DNA of 64,000 nt from an uncultured Desulfovibrio sp. (GCA_934546745.1 CAKTDV010000015.1:1-64000), one strand, 5' to 3'. Shown: positions 37,593 to 46,720, numbered from the stretch's first letter. Notes: a model not told the origin generated them from the letters alone. A program made the numbers and translations.

Positions 37593-38251
37593 AGATTCTC
37601 CAGCGTTTCGCGCAAAGCGCCGGCCAGCGCGGGGTAGTCCGCGGCGGTGATGTCCCCTGTGAGGCCGCCGCCATTAAAGGCCGCAAAGACCATGCCAGCG
37701 GCACATGCGGCATCCCTGTCATGGCGGCTGTCGCCGACAAAGAGTGCCTGCCGCGGCCCGGCATGCCACATGTCGAGGATGTGGCGCGCGCCTTCCGGCG
37801 AAGGTTTGGGAGCGGCGTCCGTGACGGTGATTACCGGATGAAAATAGGAGTGCAAATCAAAAATGTCCAGAACCCTTTGCATGCCCGCGCGGGTTCTGTT
37901 TGTCTGCACGGCCAGCCGCAGCCTCTTGTCCCGCAGCATGTCCAGAAAATCCCTCAGTCCGGGTTGCGGGCGCAGCAGCGGGACAATATCGCGATCGTAG
38001 ACGACCACATCGCGGACGACGTGATCAATCCGTCCGTGAAGGGCTTCCGGCAGGATATGCCGGAGCGACTGCATACCTGTCGCCATGAAGACATAGTCTT
38101 CCTGCTCCCGTGTCATGGGTGGCAGGCCGAAATAGGCCAGTACGCGGTTATAGAATTCGTTGTTGGCTTCGCGGGAATTGATAAGCACGCCGTCGCAGTC
38201 AAAAATCACGCCGCGCAGCCCGTCGGGAAACAAAGGTGAAACACTGGCCAT
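37589..38251 (-). CDS. HAD-family hydrolase (phosphoglycolate phosphatase-like)
   Basis: 220 residues. Motif I is VIFDCDGVLI with the nucleophilic aspartate, motif II is QTNRTRAG, motif III is the lysine in DAAPKPSPEGA, and motif IV is VGDSRHDRDAA. The helical cap between motifs I and II resembles phosphoglycolate phosphatase (Gph). The exact substrate cannot be read from sequence. The frame is open upstream into the neighbouring gene. ATG 38251 is chosen because the domain starts there and it lies a few bases from the upstream stop. Confidence 0.85.
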   Translation of the reverse strand: MASVSPLFPDGLRGVIFDCDGVLINSREANNEFYNRVLAYFGLPPMTREQEDYVFMATGMQSLRHILPEALHGRIDHVVRDVVVYDRDIVPLLRPQPGLRDFLDMLRDKRLRLAVQTNRTRAGMQRVLDIFDLHSYFHPVITVTDAAPKPSPEGARHILDMWHAGPRQALFVGDSRHDRDAACAAGMVFAAFNGGGLTGDITAADYPALAGALRETLENL

Positions 38252-38255
38252 GACA

Positions 38256-39158
38256 CTACTCAGGCAGAGGCAGCAGCACATCCGCTTCCCATGACCACGG
38301 CGGGAGACCTTGCCGGGCGCGCGGCCCTCCCGCCAGCCGCCACAGGGGTTGGCGCAACAGCCCAAGGCGCGCCGCATCCTCGCCCACGGTGTCGCGCAGT
38401 ATCCTCGCTCCCGGCGCGCCGGCCTTTTCCAGAGGGTGAATCTCCGTATCGAAGGCATCGCGCAGATCGTCACGCATGGCCCCTTCCGCCAGCAAGGTGA
38501 CGCCCTCGGGCAGAAAAGGAACGGCCGCCTGAAGGACTCGCCGCCAGTCGGGCAGCAGGCTGGTATCCACAGCCAGCGGCGCGCGCATTTCTGGCGGCAG
38601 GCCGTCCAGTTCCTCGCTGGTATCCAGTCCAAGGGCCGCGCCGATGGCGCCGCCGGCCCTCGTACAGGCCGCGCTCAGGGCCGCCAGTTCCGCCACGCGT
38701 TCTTCCTGAAGCCAGCACCAGAGCAGTAAGCGTTGCGCCTGTCGCGTCTCGCGTTCTCGCCCTGCGGCATCGGCGGCCGCCAGCGACGGCTCTTCGCCGC
38801 CGCGGGCAAAGGCGTCACGCAGCCGTGCCTCATCCTGAAGGCGGGCATTCCGGATCTGCTCCACGCTCAGGCTTTCCACAGGGCAACCCGCCAGCGCCGC
38901 GCTGTCCAGCCCGCGCAGTTCCTCAAGGCGGCGGGCCGCCTCCGCTTCCGTCCACGGATATGTTTCAGGATGCCACCACGGGCCGCTGGGCGCGGGTATT
39001 TCCACAGGCGGGAGACCGCGTACCCGCGGCATCGCGGTCAGATCGCCATAGCTTGCCGGCAATCCCGGCCACAGCCGTACGGCCCAGGGGAATGCTGCCT
39101 TCCTCTCACCCGGCAAGGGAGCGCGCAACGCGGGAAAACGGAGAATCCTGCACGACAT
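38256..39158 (-). CDS. Conserved hypothetical protein
   Basis: 300 residues, soluble, with no signal peptide or membrane segment. It is rich in Ala, Leu, Arg and Trp with long predicted helices (for example EAEAARRLEELRGLDSAALA). I do not recognise a domain. It is the first gene of a minus-strand run leading into the HAD phosphatase and YggT genes, with only a few bases between it and the HAD gene. The steady codon bias and spacing support it as real. Confidence 0.65.
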   Translation of the reverse strand: MSCRILRFPALRAPLPGERKAAFPWAVRLWPGLPASYGDLTAMPRVRGLPPVEIPAPSGPWWHPETYPWTEAEAARRLEELRGLDSAALAGCPVESLSVEQIRNARLQDEARLRDAFARGGEEPSLAAADAAGRERETRQAQRLLLWCWLQEERVAELAALSAACTRAGGAIGAALGLDTSEELDGLPPEMRAPLAVDTSLLPDWRRVLQAAVPFLPEGVTLLAEGAMRDDLRDAFDTEIHPLEKAGAPGARILRDTVGEDAARLGLLRQPLWRLAGGPRARQGLPPWSWEADVLLPLPE

Positions 39159-39480
39159 GGGAGTGATCCTTGAAAATATTCCGTGAAAATATTCCGTCAG
39201 GCGCCTTCACAGGCGCGCATGGAGGCGACATGCGTATTCTAGCATCATAGCCCCAGCGTCTCCCGTTGGCAAGCCTTCGGGATTGCGCGGCCTTCCATGC
39301 CACAGCCACCGGAAAACACCCTGGGAAACGAAAAACGTCCGCGGGAAGGGCGGACGTTTTTCGGGAGTGGTCTTGTGGCAACGCGCATTCACGGGAGTTT
39401 CCGCTTTTGAACGGAGACGGTTTCAACAGAGATACCGTCCTCGTCCGCCAGCGCGGTCGCACTGTCACTATGAACCCGTT
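39159..39480. other. Intergenic region with terminator
   Basis: No gene is seen in 322 bases. A tandem ATATTCCGT repeat lies near 39174-39197, just upstream of the hypothetical gene, and may belong to its promoter. A terminator hairpin is at 39331-39361. Confidence 0.4.
39331..39361 (-). terminator. Terminator downstream of the lipoprotein gene
   Basis: AAAAACGTCCG pairs with CGGACGTTTTT around a 9-base loop. The A/T ends make it work in either direction. By position it serves the lipoprotein gene on the minus strand. Confidence 0.8.
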
Positions 39481-39987
39481 CTAATACAGCCATTTCTTGC
39501 CATTGTGGCTGAGCATTTCACTGACGCGGCGCGTCTTGACGGCCTCGCAGGAGGCGGACAGGGCGGCGGACTTGCTCTTGCCGCGGCATTCGTAGACAAC
39601 CTCCTGATAGCGCACAAAGCCCACATGATTACCGGTAGGGCTGACACTGACGCTGGTCGTCATGCTGGACGGATCCACCTCGGTATATGTCGCCACGTAG
39701 GCGTTGCCGGTTTTACGCACCTGTTTGGCCTGTTTGGAGGGCTGTACGGTGCGGGCGGCCTGTGCCACAAGCTGGCGGCCTGTGGCCTCAAGATCCGCCT
39801 CTATCCTGTTTGCGGATCGGGCGGTCTTGACGCTGCCCGCCGCCTCCTCCCGTACCGCGGCCGTTTTTGTAACGGCGGGATCCTGTGCCGTTTCCAGAGC
39901 ACCGGCGCTTTCATCGGAACCAAAAAGAGAACAACCGCTCAGACCAAGACCGAGAACCATGACGCATACCAGTCTCTTTTTCATCAT
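39481..39987 (-). CDS. Outer-membrane or inner-membrane lipoprotein, unknown function
   Basis: About 168 residues. The signal peptide MMKKRLVCVMVLGLGLSGC ends in lipobox LSGC, so the cysteine near residue 19 should be lipidated. The mature part has a polar Ala/Thr-rich linker and a C-terminal domain with two cysteines (YECRG, SASCEAV) that could form a disulfide. No family is recognised. GAGGAAAT precedes the two adjacent ATGs; either could be used. Confidence 0.75.
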   Translation of the reverse strand: MMKKRLVCVMVLGLGLSGCSLFGSDESAGALETAQDPAVTKTAAVREEAAGSVKTARSANRIEADLEATGRQLVAQAARTVQPSKQAKQVRKTGNAYVATYTEVDPSSMTTSVSVSPTGNHVGFVRYQEVVYECRGKSKSAALSASCEAVKTRRVSEMLSHNGKKWLY

Positions 39988-40377
39988 ATTTCCTCTGTTT
40001 TTTGCGCTTCCCTTCGGGAAGACAGAATGAAAGAGCGGCGGAGCCACCGGCTTCCGAACCGCCCGGAACGCCTGTTTGCATACGGTCAAAAACTGACCGG
40101 CGTGGATGTTCGCCCTTGCCTAGCCTTCGGACGCACGCTTGTCAAGTGTTCCGCAATGCGTTTTTGCGATCCATACCTTCTAGATTTTATTAATATTTTT
40201 GTGTGACACGCGGCTCTGCGCGCTGTGGCCGCATCATGCTAAAACCATCAGGAGTCTTTTGCGCTTGAAATATTTCACCTCCACAAGCGATACTGAAAAA
40301 ACAAGGTATCTGGAAGAAAAAAGGGCCCGGCACTGCCGTGCCGGGCCCCTCTCACTCTGGGTTTGTTGCGACGACTG
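39988..40377. other. Intergenic region with A/T-rich tract
   Basis: No gene is seen in 390 bases. A pronounced A/T-rich tract at about 40165-40205 is the likely promoter area for the lipoprotein. The terminator of the vWA-OmpA gene is at the right side (40317-40348). Confidence 0.45.
40317..40348 (-). terminator. Terminator of the vWA-OmpA gene
   Basis: An 11-bp stem GGGCCCGGCAC with its complement and a 4-base loop is followed on the minus strand by TTTTTTCTT, about 30 bases after the stop codon. Confidence 0.9.
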
Positions 40378-41376
40378 TTAGTCGAAGGAAATTTCCGTAC
40401 GGCGGTTCAGATAGCGGCCGTCGTCGGTGCTGTTGTCATACTTGAAGGACTTGCCCTTGCCGATGGCGGTCACGCGGCTGGCGGGGATGCCCTGCTGGCC
40501 GAGGTAATCCTTGACGGCATTGGCGCGGTTCTGGGAAAGCTTCTGGTTGTACGCGTCGGTACCCTTGGCGTCGGTCCAGCCGGTCAGAATGACGCGCTTG
40601 TTGGTCTGGGCCTTGATGATGGCGGCGGCTTCGTTGAGGATGCCCATGGCCTTGCCGTCGAGGGCGTAGGAGTCAAAGGCAAAGTTCACGCCGCGCAGGA
40701 CGATGACTTCTTCCTGACCGCAGAAGACGGCGAGGACGAAGCGTTCCACGGCGGCGTCGCTGGTGGCGAGATCCTCGCCGCGCACCACCACGGTAGCGGG
40801 ATTCAGCGCGGCAAGTTCCCTGATGGTGTTTTCGCCGTTGGGGGTGTCGGCCAGAGAGATGATATGGATGACAAGATTGCGCTGGCTGGCGTACACCTGA
40901 CGGGCCACGTCCACAATGCCCGCGCCACGGTTGTTGTCACCGTCGGTAACAAGAATGATGGCGGCGTCGCGCTTCATGCTGGAGAGGAAAGGCTCATAGG
41001 TGTGCAGGCCGTCGCCCATCGTGGTCATACGGCCGAAAATCTGGAAATCGGAACGCAGCTTCCCGATGGCGGCGGCCATGCCGTCACGGTTCCAAGGGCC
41101 CTGCTCCACCAGCGCGCCGTTCGGCGAGATGGTATGCAGGCCGGCGTTCATGCTCTGCGCCGGGATGGAGGCGTTCACACGGGTCAGCGCGGTCTTGGCA
41201 ATGGCGATTTTGTCGAGCTTCAACTTGCTGTTCTTCATCATCATGGAGCCGGAGTAGTCCACGACGAAGTCGAAGCTTTCCACCTTTTTGGGGCAATTGA
41301 CAGGGGCGGCCGCGGCGGCGACCGCATAGCTCAGCACCAGCGCGGCGGCGAGCGCCAACAGACGAAGAGACTTCAT
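40378..41376 (-). CDS. vWA-domain plus OmpA-domain cell-envelope protein
   Basis: 332 residues. A signal peptide (MKSLRLLALAAALVLSYAV, cleavage near AAA-APV) precedes a von Willebrand A domain with the MIDAS motif DYSGS, plus TTMGDGLHTY and LVTDGDNN. A C-terminal OmpA-like peptidoglycan-binding domain follows: FDSYALDGKAM, GWTDAKGTDAYNQKLSQNRA and a final NRRTEISF. This suggests a periplasmic or surface protein anchored to peptidoglycan with a metal-dependent adhesion or interaction module. GGGAGGAAAT sits right before the ATG. Partners are unknown. Confidence 0.88.
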   Translation of the reverse strand: MKSLRLLALAAALVLSYAVAAAAAPVNCPKKVESFDFVVDYSGSMMMKNSKLKLDKIAIAKTALTRVNASIPAQSMNAGLHTISPNGALVEQGPWNRDGMAAAIGKLRSDFQIFGRMTTMGDGLHTYEPFLSSMKRDAAIILVTDGDNNRGAGIVDVARQVYASQRNLVIHIISLADTPNGENTIRELAALNPATVVVRGEDLATSDAAVERFVLAVFCGQEEVIVLRGVNFAFDSYALDGKAMGILNEAAAIIKAQTNKRVILTGWTDAKGTDAYNQKLSQNRANAVKDYLGQQGIPASRVTAIGKGKSFKYDNSTDDGRYLNRRTEISFD

Positions 41377-41579
41377 ATTTCCTCCCGGGAAATGCGCCGC
41401 TCTGTGCGGCAGTTGACTGTACGCTTCATCCACTTGGATGAAGATGACGTACGCTATAAGCTTTTTCTAGCCTTTTTCAAGCCTGAGTGCAAGCGGGAAA
41501 GCCCCGCCCTCCCCGCCTTCTGGACACTTCTTTTCACCTTGGGCATACTGGAATCAAGGCCAGTGCCAAGGAGAACATG

Positions 41580-42428
41580 ATGGCGGTGTTGACATTCTGC
41601 AAATGGAGCCCCTGCGGCAATACGACTCTGCTCTTCCCCGCGCATGGGCTTGACGCGGCCCGGCAGGCGCGCCTGGCGGCGGAGGCCCTGGATCCGGCCT
41701 GTCTCGGCGGCGAGCAGGCGGGCTTCGCGGATAGGCGGGCCCGATCGCTGCGCATGGCGGGGGGGGAGTTCTGTGTCAATGCCGCAAGAGCTTTCGGCGC
41801 GCAGCTGGCCCTTGAGGAAAGCGGCGCGAATGGAGCGGAGGATTTCCGGTGCGATATCGCCGTATCGGGATGGCCGTCGCGGGTGGGCATCCGCGCGCGC
41901 GGATGTGGCCCGAAATGGCATGTGTCCGCCCGCCTGACCCTGCCCGCCTGCCCCGTCAGCCGCCCCGCCCCCGGCGTGACGCTGGTGCGCCTGCCTGGCA
42001 TTGTCCACCTGCTTCTGGACGGAACAGCGCACACACAGCCTGAAAACTGCCTTGCGGCAGCCGCCATGCTGCGCCGCGACCATAATCTGGAGAGCGAAGC
42101 CGCCTGCGGCGTCATCTGGTGGCGGCGCGGGCGGCGGCAACTGGAAATGCTGCCTGTGGTGCATGTGCGCGACGCCGGGACGGATGTTCTGGAAGGCGCG
42201 TGCGGTTCCGGCGCGCTGGCCCTGGCTCTGGCGCTTCATGATCAGGAACCCCGGCGCCATTTCTCCCTCCTGCAACCGAGCGGCGGGCTTCTGGAAGTGG
42301 AAATGGCGGAGGAAGGTGGCGCTCTGGTCGCCGAAGTGGGCGGCGACGTGTTTCTTGTGGCGCGGGGGCGCGTCTGGTTTCCCGACGGCGACGGCTTCGC
42401 TGGCGGCTCATTCCGCCCCGGCGCATGA
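41580..42428 (+). CDS. DapF-like epimerase/racemase
   Basis: 282 residues. Both halves of the diaminopimelate-epimerase fold are visible. The first cysteine is in GGEFCVNAARAF, in place of the usual GNGARC, and the second is in EGACGSGALALAL, matching ACGSG. The paired cysteines are the acid/base residues of cofactor-independent epimerases. Divergence from true DapF suggests another substrate, as in the CntK-type histidine racemases. AAGGAG lies before the two adjacent ATGs. The stop overlaps the cbiD start (ATGA), so it is translationally coupled to cobalamin genes, an unexpected partner. Confidence 0.75.
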   Translation: MAVLTFCKWSPCGNTTLLFPAHGLDAARQARLAAEALDPACLGGEQAGFADRRARSLRMAGGEFCVNAARAFGAQLALEESGANGAEDFRCDIAVSGWPSRVGIRARGCGPKWHVSARLTLPACPVSRPAPGVTLVRLPGIVHLLLDGTAHTQPENCLAAAAMLRRDHNLESEAACGVIWWRRGRRQLEMLPVVHVRDAGTDVLEGACGSGALALALALHDQEPRRHFSLLQPSGGLLEVEMAEEGGALVAEVGGDVFLVARGRVWFPDGDGFAGGSFRPGA

Positions 42429-43618
42429 CTCGCGCACAGTCTCTCCGGGAGGGCTTTACCACCGGCAGTGCCGCGACGGCTGCCGCTGTAGCCGCGCTGC
42501 GCTGCCTGCTGCGCGGCGAGCACCCGGAGAGCGTCGTCGTGTTGCCGCCGCCCCGCGCTGAACTGCGGACGCCGTTACGCATTCCCATAGCGGCCTGCGC
42601 CGCGGGCCCCGCGCCCGGCGTTCCCGAAGATCCGGCGGAAGGCCCCGCCGCCTTGCCGGGAGGCGTGGCCCATGCCGGCGTCATCAAGGATGGAGGCGAC
42701 GATCCCGATGCCACGCACAACGCCGTCATCTACGCGACCGTCGCGTTGCTCCCCAAAGCGGAGCCTCCCCGCGCCGCCGTGTTTCTTGAGGCTTCGCCCC
42801 TGCCCCTGTTTCTTGAGGGGGGCTTCGGCGTCGGGCGTGTGACGCTGCCCGGACTCCCCGTACCCGTGGGCCAGCCCGCCGTCAACCCCTCGCCCCGCGA
42901 GCAGCTTTGCGCGGCCGTGCGGGAACTGCTGGCGGCCGTGCCTCCGCCGCCCTCCGCCGCGGGGGTGCTGATCACGCTCTCCGTGCCCGAAGGCCGCGCC
43001 ATTGCCGCCCATACCTTCAATCCCCGTCTTGGCATTGTGGGTGGCATTTCCATTCTCGGTACGCAGGGAACCGTCCGTCCTTTCAGCCATGCGGCCTGGC
43101 AGGCTTCCATCATACAGGGCATTTCCGTTGCCGGGGCCACGCGCTGCCCCGGTCTTGGCATGAGTACCGGACGGCGATCCGAGCGTCTCCTTATGACCCG
43201 CTATCCCGGATGGCCCGCCCAATCTTTTGTACAGGTTGCCGATTTCGCCGCTTTTTCTCTGGAGCACGCGGGACGATCATCGCTGCCGATCCTCGCGTGG
43301 GGCTGCTTTTTCGGCAAGGCTGTCAAACTGGCGCAGGGCCACGCCTCCACCCATGCCAGAGACGCCGTCCTTGACATGACGCGCCTTGCCGGACTGGCCG
43401 CCACCTGCGGCGTCGCGCATGCCGCCGCCGTGAGCTCCTGCAATACCGCGGCCCAGGCGCTGGAACTCCTGCTGGCGGCGGGTTCCCCCGGGCGCCGCGT
43501 CCTTGCCGCCGTCGCCCGCGAGGCGGCGTTCACGGCCGCCCGTTTTGCCGGACGGCCTGTCCGCGTCCATATTTTTGTTGACGGCGGAGACGGTGGATCT
43601 GAACTCGCTTCCGCATGA
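42425..43618 (+). CDS. cbiD: Cobalt-precorrin-5B C1-methyltransferase
   Basis: 397 residues. REGFTTGSAATAAAVAAL at the N-terminus, DGGDDPDATHNA near residue 80, and the C-terminal VSSCNTAAQAL are CbiD hallmarks. CbiD methylates C1 during ring contraction chemistry in the anaerobic cobalamin pathway. It overlaps the DapF-like gene by four bases and is followed directly by cbiET, making a three-gene operon. Length is slightly above the family norm because of an Ala/Pro-rich insert near residue 60. Confidence 0.94.
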   Translation: MTRAQSLREGFTTGSAATAAAVAALRCLLRGEHPESVVVLPPPRAELRTPLRIPIAACAAGPAPGVPEDPAEGPAALPGGVAHAGVIKDGGDDPDATHNAVIYATVALLPKAEPPRAAVFLEASPLPLFLEGGFGVGRVTLPGLPVPVGQPAVNPSPREQLCAAVRELLAAVPPPPSAAGVLITLSVPEGRAIAAHTFNPRLGIVGGISILGTQGTVRPFSHAAWQASIIQGISVAGATRCPGLGMSTGRRSERLLMTRYPGWPAQSFVQVADFAAFSLEHAGRSSLPILAWGCFFGKAVKLAQGHASTHARDAVLDMTRLAGLAATCGVAHAAAVSSCNTAAQALELLLAAGSPGRRVLAAVAREAAFTAARFAGRPVRVHIFVDGGDGGSELASA

Positions 43619-43641
43619 TGCGCTTCGCAAAGGAAAGCCTG

Positions 43642-44886
43642 ATGCCTCCCGCGTTCCCAAATCCTGTTCACGTGTTGGGCCTTGCCCCGCCCTTTTCTCC
43701 CGACGCCCTGCCCCCGGCGATGCTGGCCCTGCTGCGGGAGGCGCATTGCGTCTGCGGTGGACGCAGGTTACTGGACGGTCTTGCGCCCGCCTTTCCGCGG
43801 GCGCGTCTCCTGCCGCTTGCCTCGCCGCTGGAACGCTCTCTCACCCTTCTTGACAGAGCGCGATTGCGGGAGGAATGCCTTGTTGTGCTGGCCGATGGCG
43901 ATCCGCTCTTCTTCGGTATCGGCGCGACCCTCGTTCGCCGCTGGGGTGCCCGCGCCGTGCGTATCCATCCCGCGCCTTCCTGCCTGCAACTGGCGTGCGC
44001 CCGCATTGGCCTGCCGTGGCACGACGTGCCCGCCGTGTCCCTGCACGGGCGCGACGCCCTCCATCCCTTTCTGTCGGCGGCGCTGCGTTGCCGTCCTTTC
44101 GGCGTCCTGACAGATGCCCGATCGACGCCCGATGTCCTCGCCCGCGCGCTGCTGGATCGCGGGATTGGGCATTTCCGCCTCCATGCGTTCGAGGATCTCG
44201 GCTTTCCGCATGAAAACTTCTGGCAAGGATCGCTGACCGAGGCCGCCCGCCACCGTTTTGGCCCGGCCTGTACCCTCCTCCTGCTGCCTGAAGGCGTTCC
44301 CCGGCGCCCGTGTCTCGGACTGGACGCCGCCGCGCTTGTTTCCGACAACGGCTTGATGACAAAGCCTCCCGTGCGGGCGGCGGCCCTTTCGCTCCTGCGT
44401 CTCAACCCCGACGCTATTTTCTGGGATGCCGGCGCAGGCTCCGGCGCGCTGTCCATTGAGGCCGCCTCTCTTCTGCCGGAAGGCCGCGTGTATGCCATAG
44501 AGCGTCTCCCCCGCCGTGCCCTTGATATTCAGGAGAACCGCCGCCGGTGCGGTGCGGCCAACCTCCACGTCATCCTCGGCGAGGCGCCCGGCTGCCTTGC
44601 TTCCCTGCCCGTGCCCCACGCCATTTTCGTAGGTGGCGGCCTCTCAGGGGGGGGGGCCGTGCCGCTTCTGGAGGGTCTGTACGCCCGGCTCGCGTCCGGA
44701 GGGCGTCTTGTGGCCGCCTGCGTCCTGATGGACAGTCTTGGCGCCTGCAGGCAGGCGCTGCGCGCGCTGGCGTCCGCGCCGCCTGTTCTGCTTCAGATCT
44801 CCGCTGCCGAAGCCCGTCCCCTCGGCGCGGACTGCCACCTGGCCGCGTTGAATCCCGTCTTTCTTGTGATGGCTGAAAAGCGCTGA
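43642..44886 (+). CDS. cbiET: Fused cobalt-precorrin-7 C5-methyltransferase/cobalt-precorrin-6B C15-methyltransferase
   Basis: 414 residues. The N-terminal half is a CbiE methylase: VHVLGLAPP, then LADGDPLFFGIGATL. The C-terminal half is CbiT: DNGLMTKPPVRAAALSLL, then the SAM motif WDAGAGSGALSIEAA. The fusion performs C5 and C15 methylation with decarboxylation in cobalamin synthesis, equivalent to CobL. The frame is open from 43615, overlapping cbiD, but ATG 43642 has AAAGGAAA ahead and starts just before the domain. The gene is complete and followed by two hairpins. Confidence 0.93.
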   Translation: MPPAFPNPVHVLGLAPPFSPDALPPAMLALLREAHCVCGGRRLLDGLAPAFPRARLLPLASPLERSLTLLDRARLREECLVVLADGDPLFFGIGATLVRRWGARAVRIHPAPSCLQLACARIGLPWHDVPAVSLHGRDALHPFLSAALRCRPFGVLTDARSTPDVLARALLDRGIGHFRLHAFEDLGFPHENFWQGSLTEAARHRFGPACTLLLLPEGVPRRPCLGLDAAALVSDNGLMTKPPVRAAALSLLRLNPDAIFWDAGAGSGALSIEAASLLPEGRVYAIERLPRRALDIQENRRRCGAANLHVILGEAPGCLASLPVPHAIFVGGGLSGGGAVPLLEGLYARLASGGRLVAACVLMDSLGACRQALRALASAPPVLLQISAAEARPLGADCHLAALNPVFLVMAEKR

Positions 44887-44950
44887 TATCAAGTAAAAAA
44901 AACGTTCTCCCGGAGGAACTCAGAAGCGACACACTCTGGGGATGGAGAAC

Positions 44951-45013
44951 GGGCCGGGAAGAAGGGAGGCCGTCTTTCTTTTTAGGGAAGACGGCCTCCC
45001 TTCTTCCCGGCCC
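44951..45013. repeat. 26-bp perfect inverted repeat downstream of cbiET
   Basis: The arms at 44951-44976 and 44988-45013 are perfectly complementary over 26 bases, with an 11-base loop. The arm begins GGGCCGGGAAGAAGGG. No T-run follows on either side. A shorter 8-bp pair (CGTTCTCC/GGAGAACG) lies just before it. It separates cbiET from the convergent hypothetical gene, so a bidirectional terminator is the simplest reading, but the length is far more than termination needs. Confidence 0.85.
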
Positions 45014-45131
45014 GGCCTGTGCGTAAACGTCACGCCCAGGCGGGCGCGCCGGAGCACGCCGACACGGAAACTCCGTGGTTCAAGGCTCCAACAGCATTTC
45101 GGACTTTCCGGCCTCCCATGCCCCGGCGGCG

Positions 45132-45638
45132 CTATACGTAATCGCCGCGATTGAACTTGAACCTCTCGCTCGCGGCCAGTACGTCCAGACGGTTCACAAT
45201 ATCGCCAAAGCCGGGCATCTGCGCCTCCGCGACAGCCGCGTTGCGCTTAAGCTCGCCGAGCTTGCCGCTGATACCGTCCAGAAGAGCATAGGCGTCGCGA
45301 AGGGATTCCTGACGGCCGGATCCCAGCGTCCGTACATAGTCGTCCCACATGTCCAGCGCGCCCGACGCCTCGTGGAAGGCGGCCCGCGCCGTTGCGGCGG
45401 CCATGGCTGATTCGCCGCCGTCCTCTCCAGCACCGAGAAGAATCTGGCTGATAAGTTCGGTCTGCGCACCCCCCGGCATGGACGGAGTGCCCTTTTCCGC
45501 CTGCGCGGTTCCAGCCTCCAGACGTTCGCTCAAAGCGGCCTGAAAGGCCTGGGCGTCCCCTTCCGCGGGAGAAGCGCCGCTTTCCTGCAAACCAAGCAGC
45601 GCGTCCAGCGACGGATTTTGATCATTGCGAATCTTCAT
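45132..45638 (-). CDS. Hypothetical protein
   Basis: 168 residues, soluble, acidic and Ala/Gly-rich, mostly helical after a polar N-terminus (MKIRNDQNPSLDALLGLQES). There is no signal peptide, membrane segment or recognised motif. A good GGAGG lies before the ATG. It stands alone between the cbiET inverted repeat and the uspA region. I do not recognise the family. Confidence 0.6.
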   Translation of the reverse strand: MKIRNDQNPSLDALLGLQESGASPAEGDAQAFQAALSERLEAGTAQAEKGTPSMPGGAQTELISQILLGAGEDGGESAMAAATARAAFHEASGALDMWDDYVRTLGSGRQESLRDAYALLDGISGKLGELKRNAAVAEAQMPGFGDIVNRLDVLAASERFKFNRGDYV

Positions 45639-46053
45639 CTTCGCCTCCAGGGTTGGCGTTTATCCGGTGATAAGCAAAAATCGTGCCGAATGAGAAAATC
45701 CCTATCCTGGCGTTTTTCCATGATTTTTTGCGAGGATGTCGCGGCAGATTTTGCCCGCAGGAAGCAGAGAATTCCCGCACGGGAAAAGCTTGCCCACCCT
45801 CCGCCCCAACAGGGCGGGAACGCTCCGTTCTTCCCGGAGAGCGCGTTCCGGCCTCTGCCTTGGGGACAGGGGCTGTGGATTACACACATAGCCTGTCGAA
45901 AAGCGCTTGTCTATCCCGGACAAACGCCGTATATTCACAGGAACCAATCTGTTTGCGCGGCCGCCAGAGCGGTGACATTCTCCCTGTGAAACCGTTCTGC
46001 TACGGGCTTCAGAACGCCCATGACAAAACCTGTGTTCCCCCGGAGGCATTCTC
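45639..46053. other. Intergenic region between a hypothetical gene and uspA
   Basis: These 415 bases lie between divergent genes. No coding region is convincing. A plausible promoter for uspA lies at 45907-45935. The remainder shows nothing clear. Confidence 0.4.
45907..45935 (+). promoter_or_regulatory. Candidate sigma-70 promoter of uspA
   Basis: TTGTCT and TATATT are separated by 17 bases, about 118 bases before the uspA ATG. It was read by eye only. Confidence 0.45.
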
Positions 46054-46509
46054 ATGAAGGAGATCAAAAAAATTCTGTGCGCCGTCGACCTCTCCGATCA
46101 CAGCAAGTCCGTGGCCGAATACGCCACCTTACTGGCAAAGGCGCTGCACGCCAGCGTTGTCGTCGTGTACACGGCTCCCTCTCTGAGCCAGTATGTCGGT
46201 TTTCACGTGCCGCCCAACACCATTGAGAATTTTGTGGGCGAAATCGTGACCGGCGCTGAAAAATCCATGGATGCCTTTGTCGCCGAAAACTTTCCCGATG
46301 TGGAGGCCAAGGGTCAGGTGCTCATCGGATATGCCGCTGAGGAAATTCTCAATCGCGCCAACGAGGAAAACGTCGATATCATCGTTATGGGAACGCACGG
46401 GCGCAAGGGTATCGACCGTATTCTCTTTGGTTCTGTGGCCGAAAAGGTCGTCAAAAACGCCACCATGCCGGTGTTTACCGTGCGTCCTTCGGAAGGGGAG
46501 AAAAACTAG
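46054..46509 (+). CDS. Universal stress protein (UspA family)
   Basis: 151 residues forming one Usp domain: KKILCAVDLSDHS at the N-terminus, and the ATP-binding type signature MGTHGRKGIDRILFGSVAEK near residue 112 (G-x2-G-x9-G-S). Such proteins bind nucleotide and accumulate under stress. A strong GGAGGCATTC site precedes the ATG. It is monocistronic, with an A/T-ended hairpin (AAAAAACGTC/GACGTTTTTT, about 46525-46593) just after the stop. Confidence 0.92.
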   Translation: MKEIKKILCAVDLSDHSKSVAEYATLLAKALHASVVVVYTAPSLSQYVGFHVPPNTIENFVGEIVTGAEKSMDAFVAENFPDVEAKGQVLIGYAAEEILNRANEENVDIIVMGTHGRKGIDRILFGSVAEKVVKNATMPVFTVRPSEGEKN

Positions 46510-46683
46510 GGCGCGTTCTTTTTGAAAAAACGTCCGTTTCTGGCGGATGCGGGACGAATTTCCGCTGCCCCGGGCGCAAAAAAGACGTTTTTTCCTCCAT
46601 GCGCCGGCGGCGCCGCTTTTGAAGCCGTCGTTTGTTCCTCCTTTCCTTCCCGTTTGCCTTTGAACCGGAGCGAAGCCTCCGTC

Positions 46684-46720
46684 GCCGCCTCCCCGGATCA
46701 TCAGGGAGGCGGCCTTTTTT
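46684..46720 (+). terminator. Terminator between uspA and hisC
   Basis: The 10-bp stem GCCGCCTCCC/GGGAGGCGGC is followed by CTTTTTT, ending about 12 bases before the hisC ATG. Its closeness to hisC means it could also act as an attenuator-like element in the hisC leader. Confidence 0.75.

Noticed and set aside
41377..41579. Cobalamin riboswitch upstream of the cbi genes
   Set aside because: I saw no B12-box-like conserved segment in the leader of the DapF-like gene or of cbiF.
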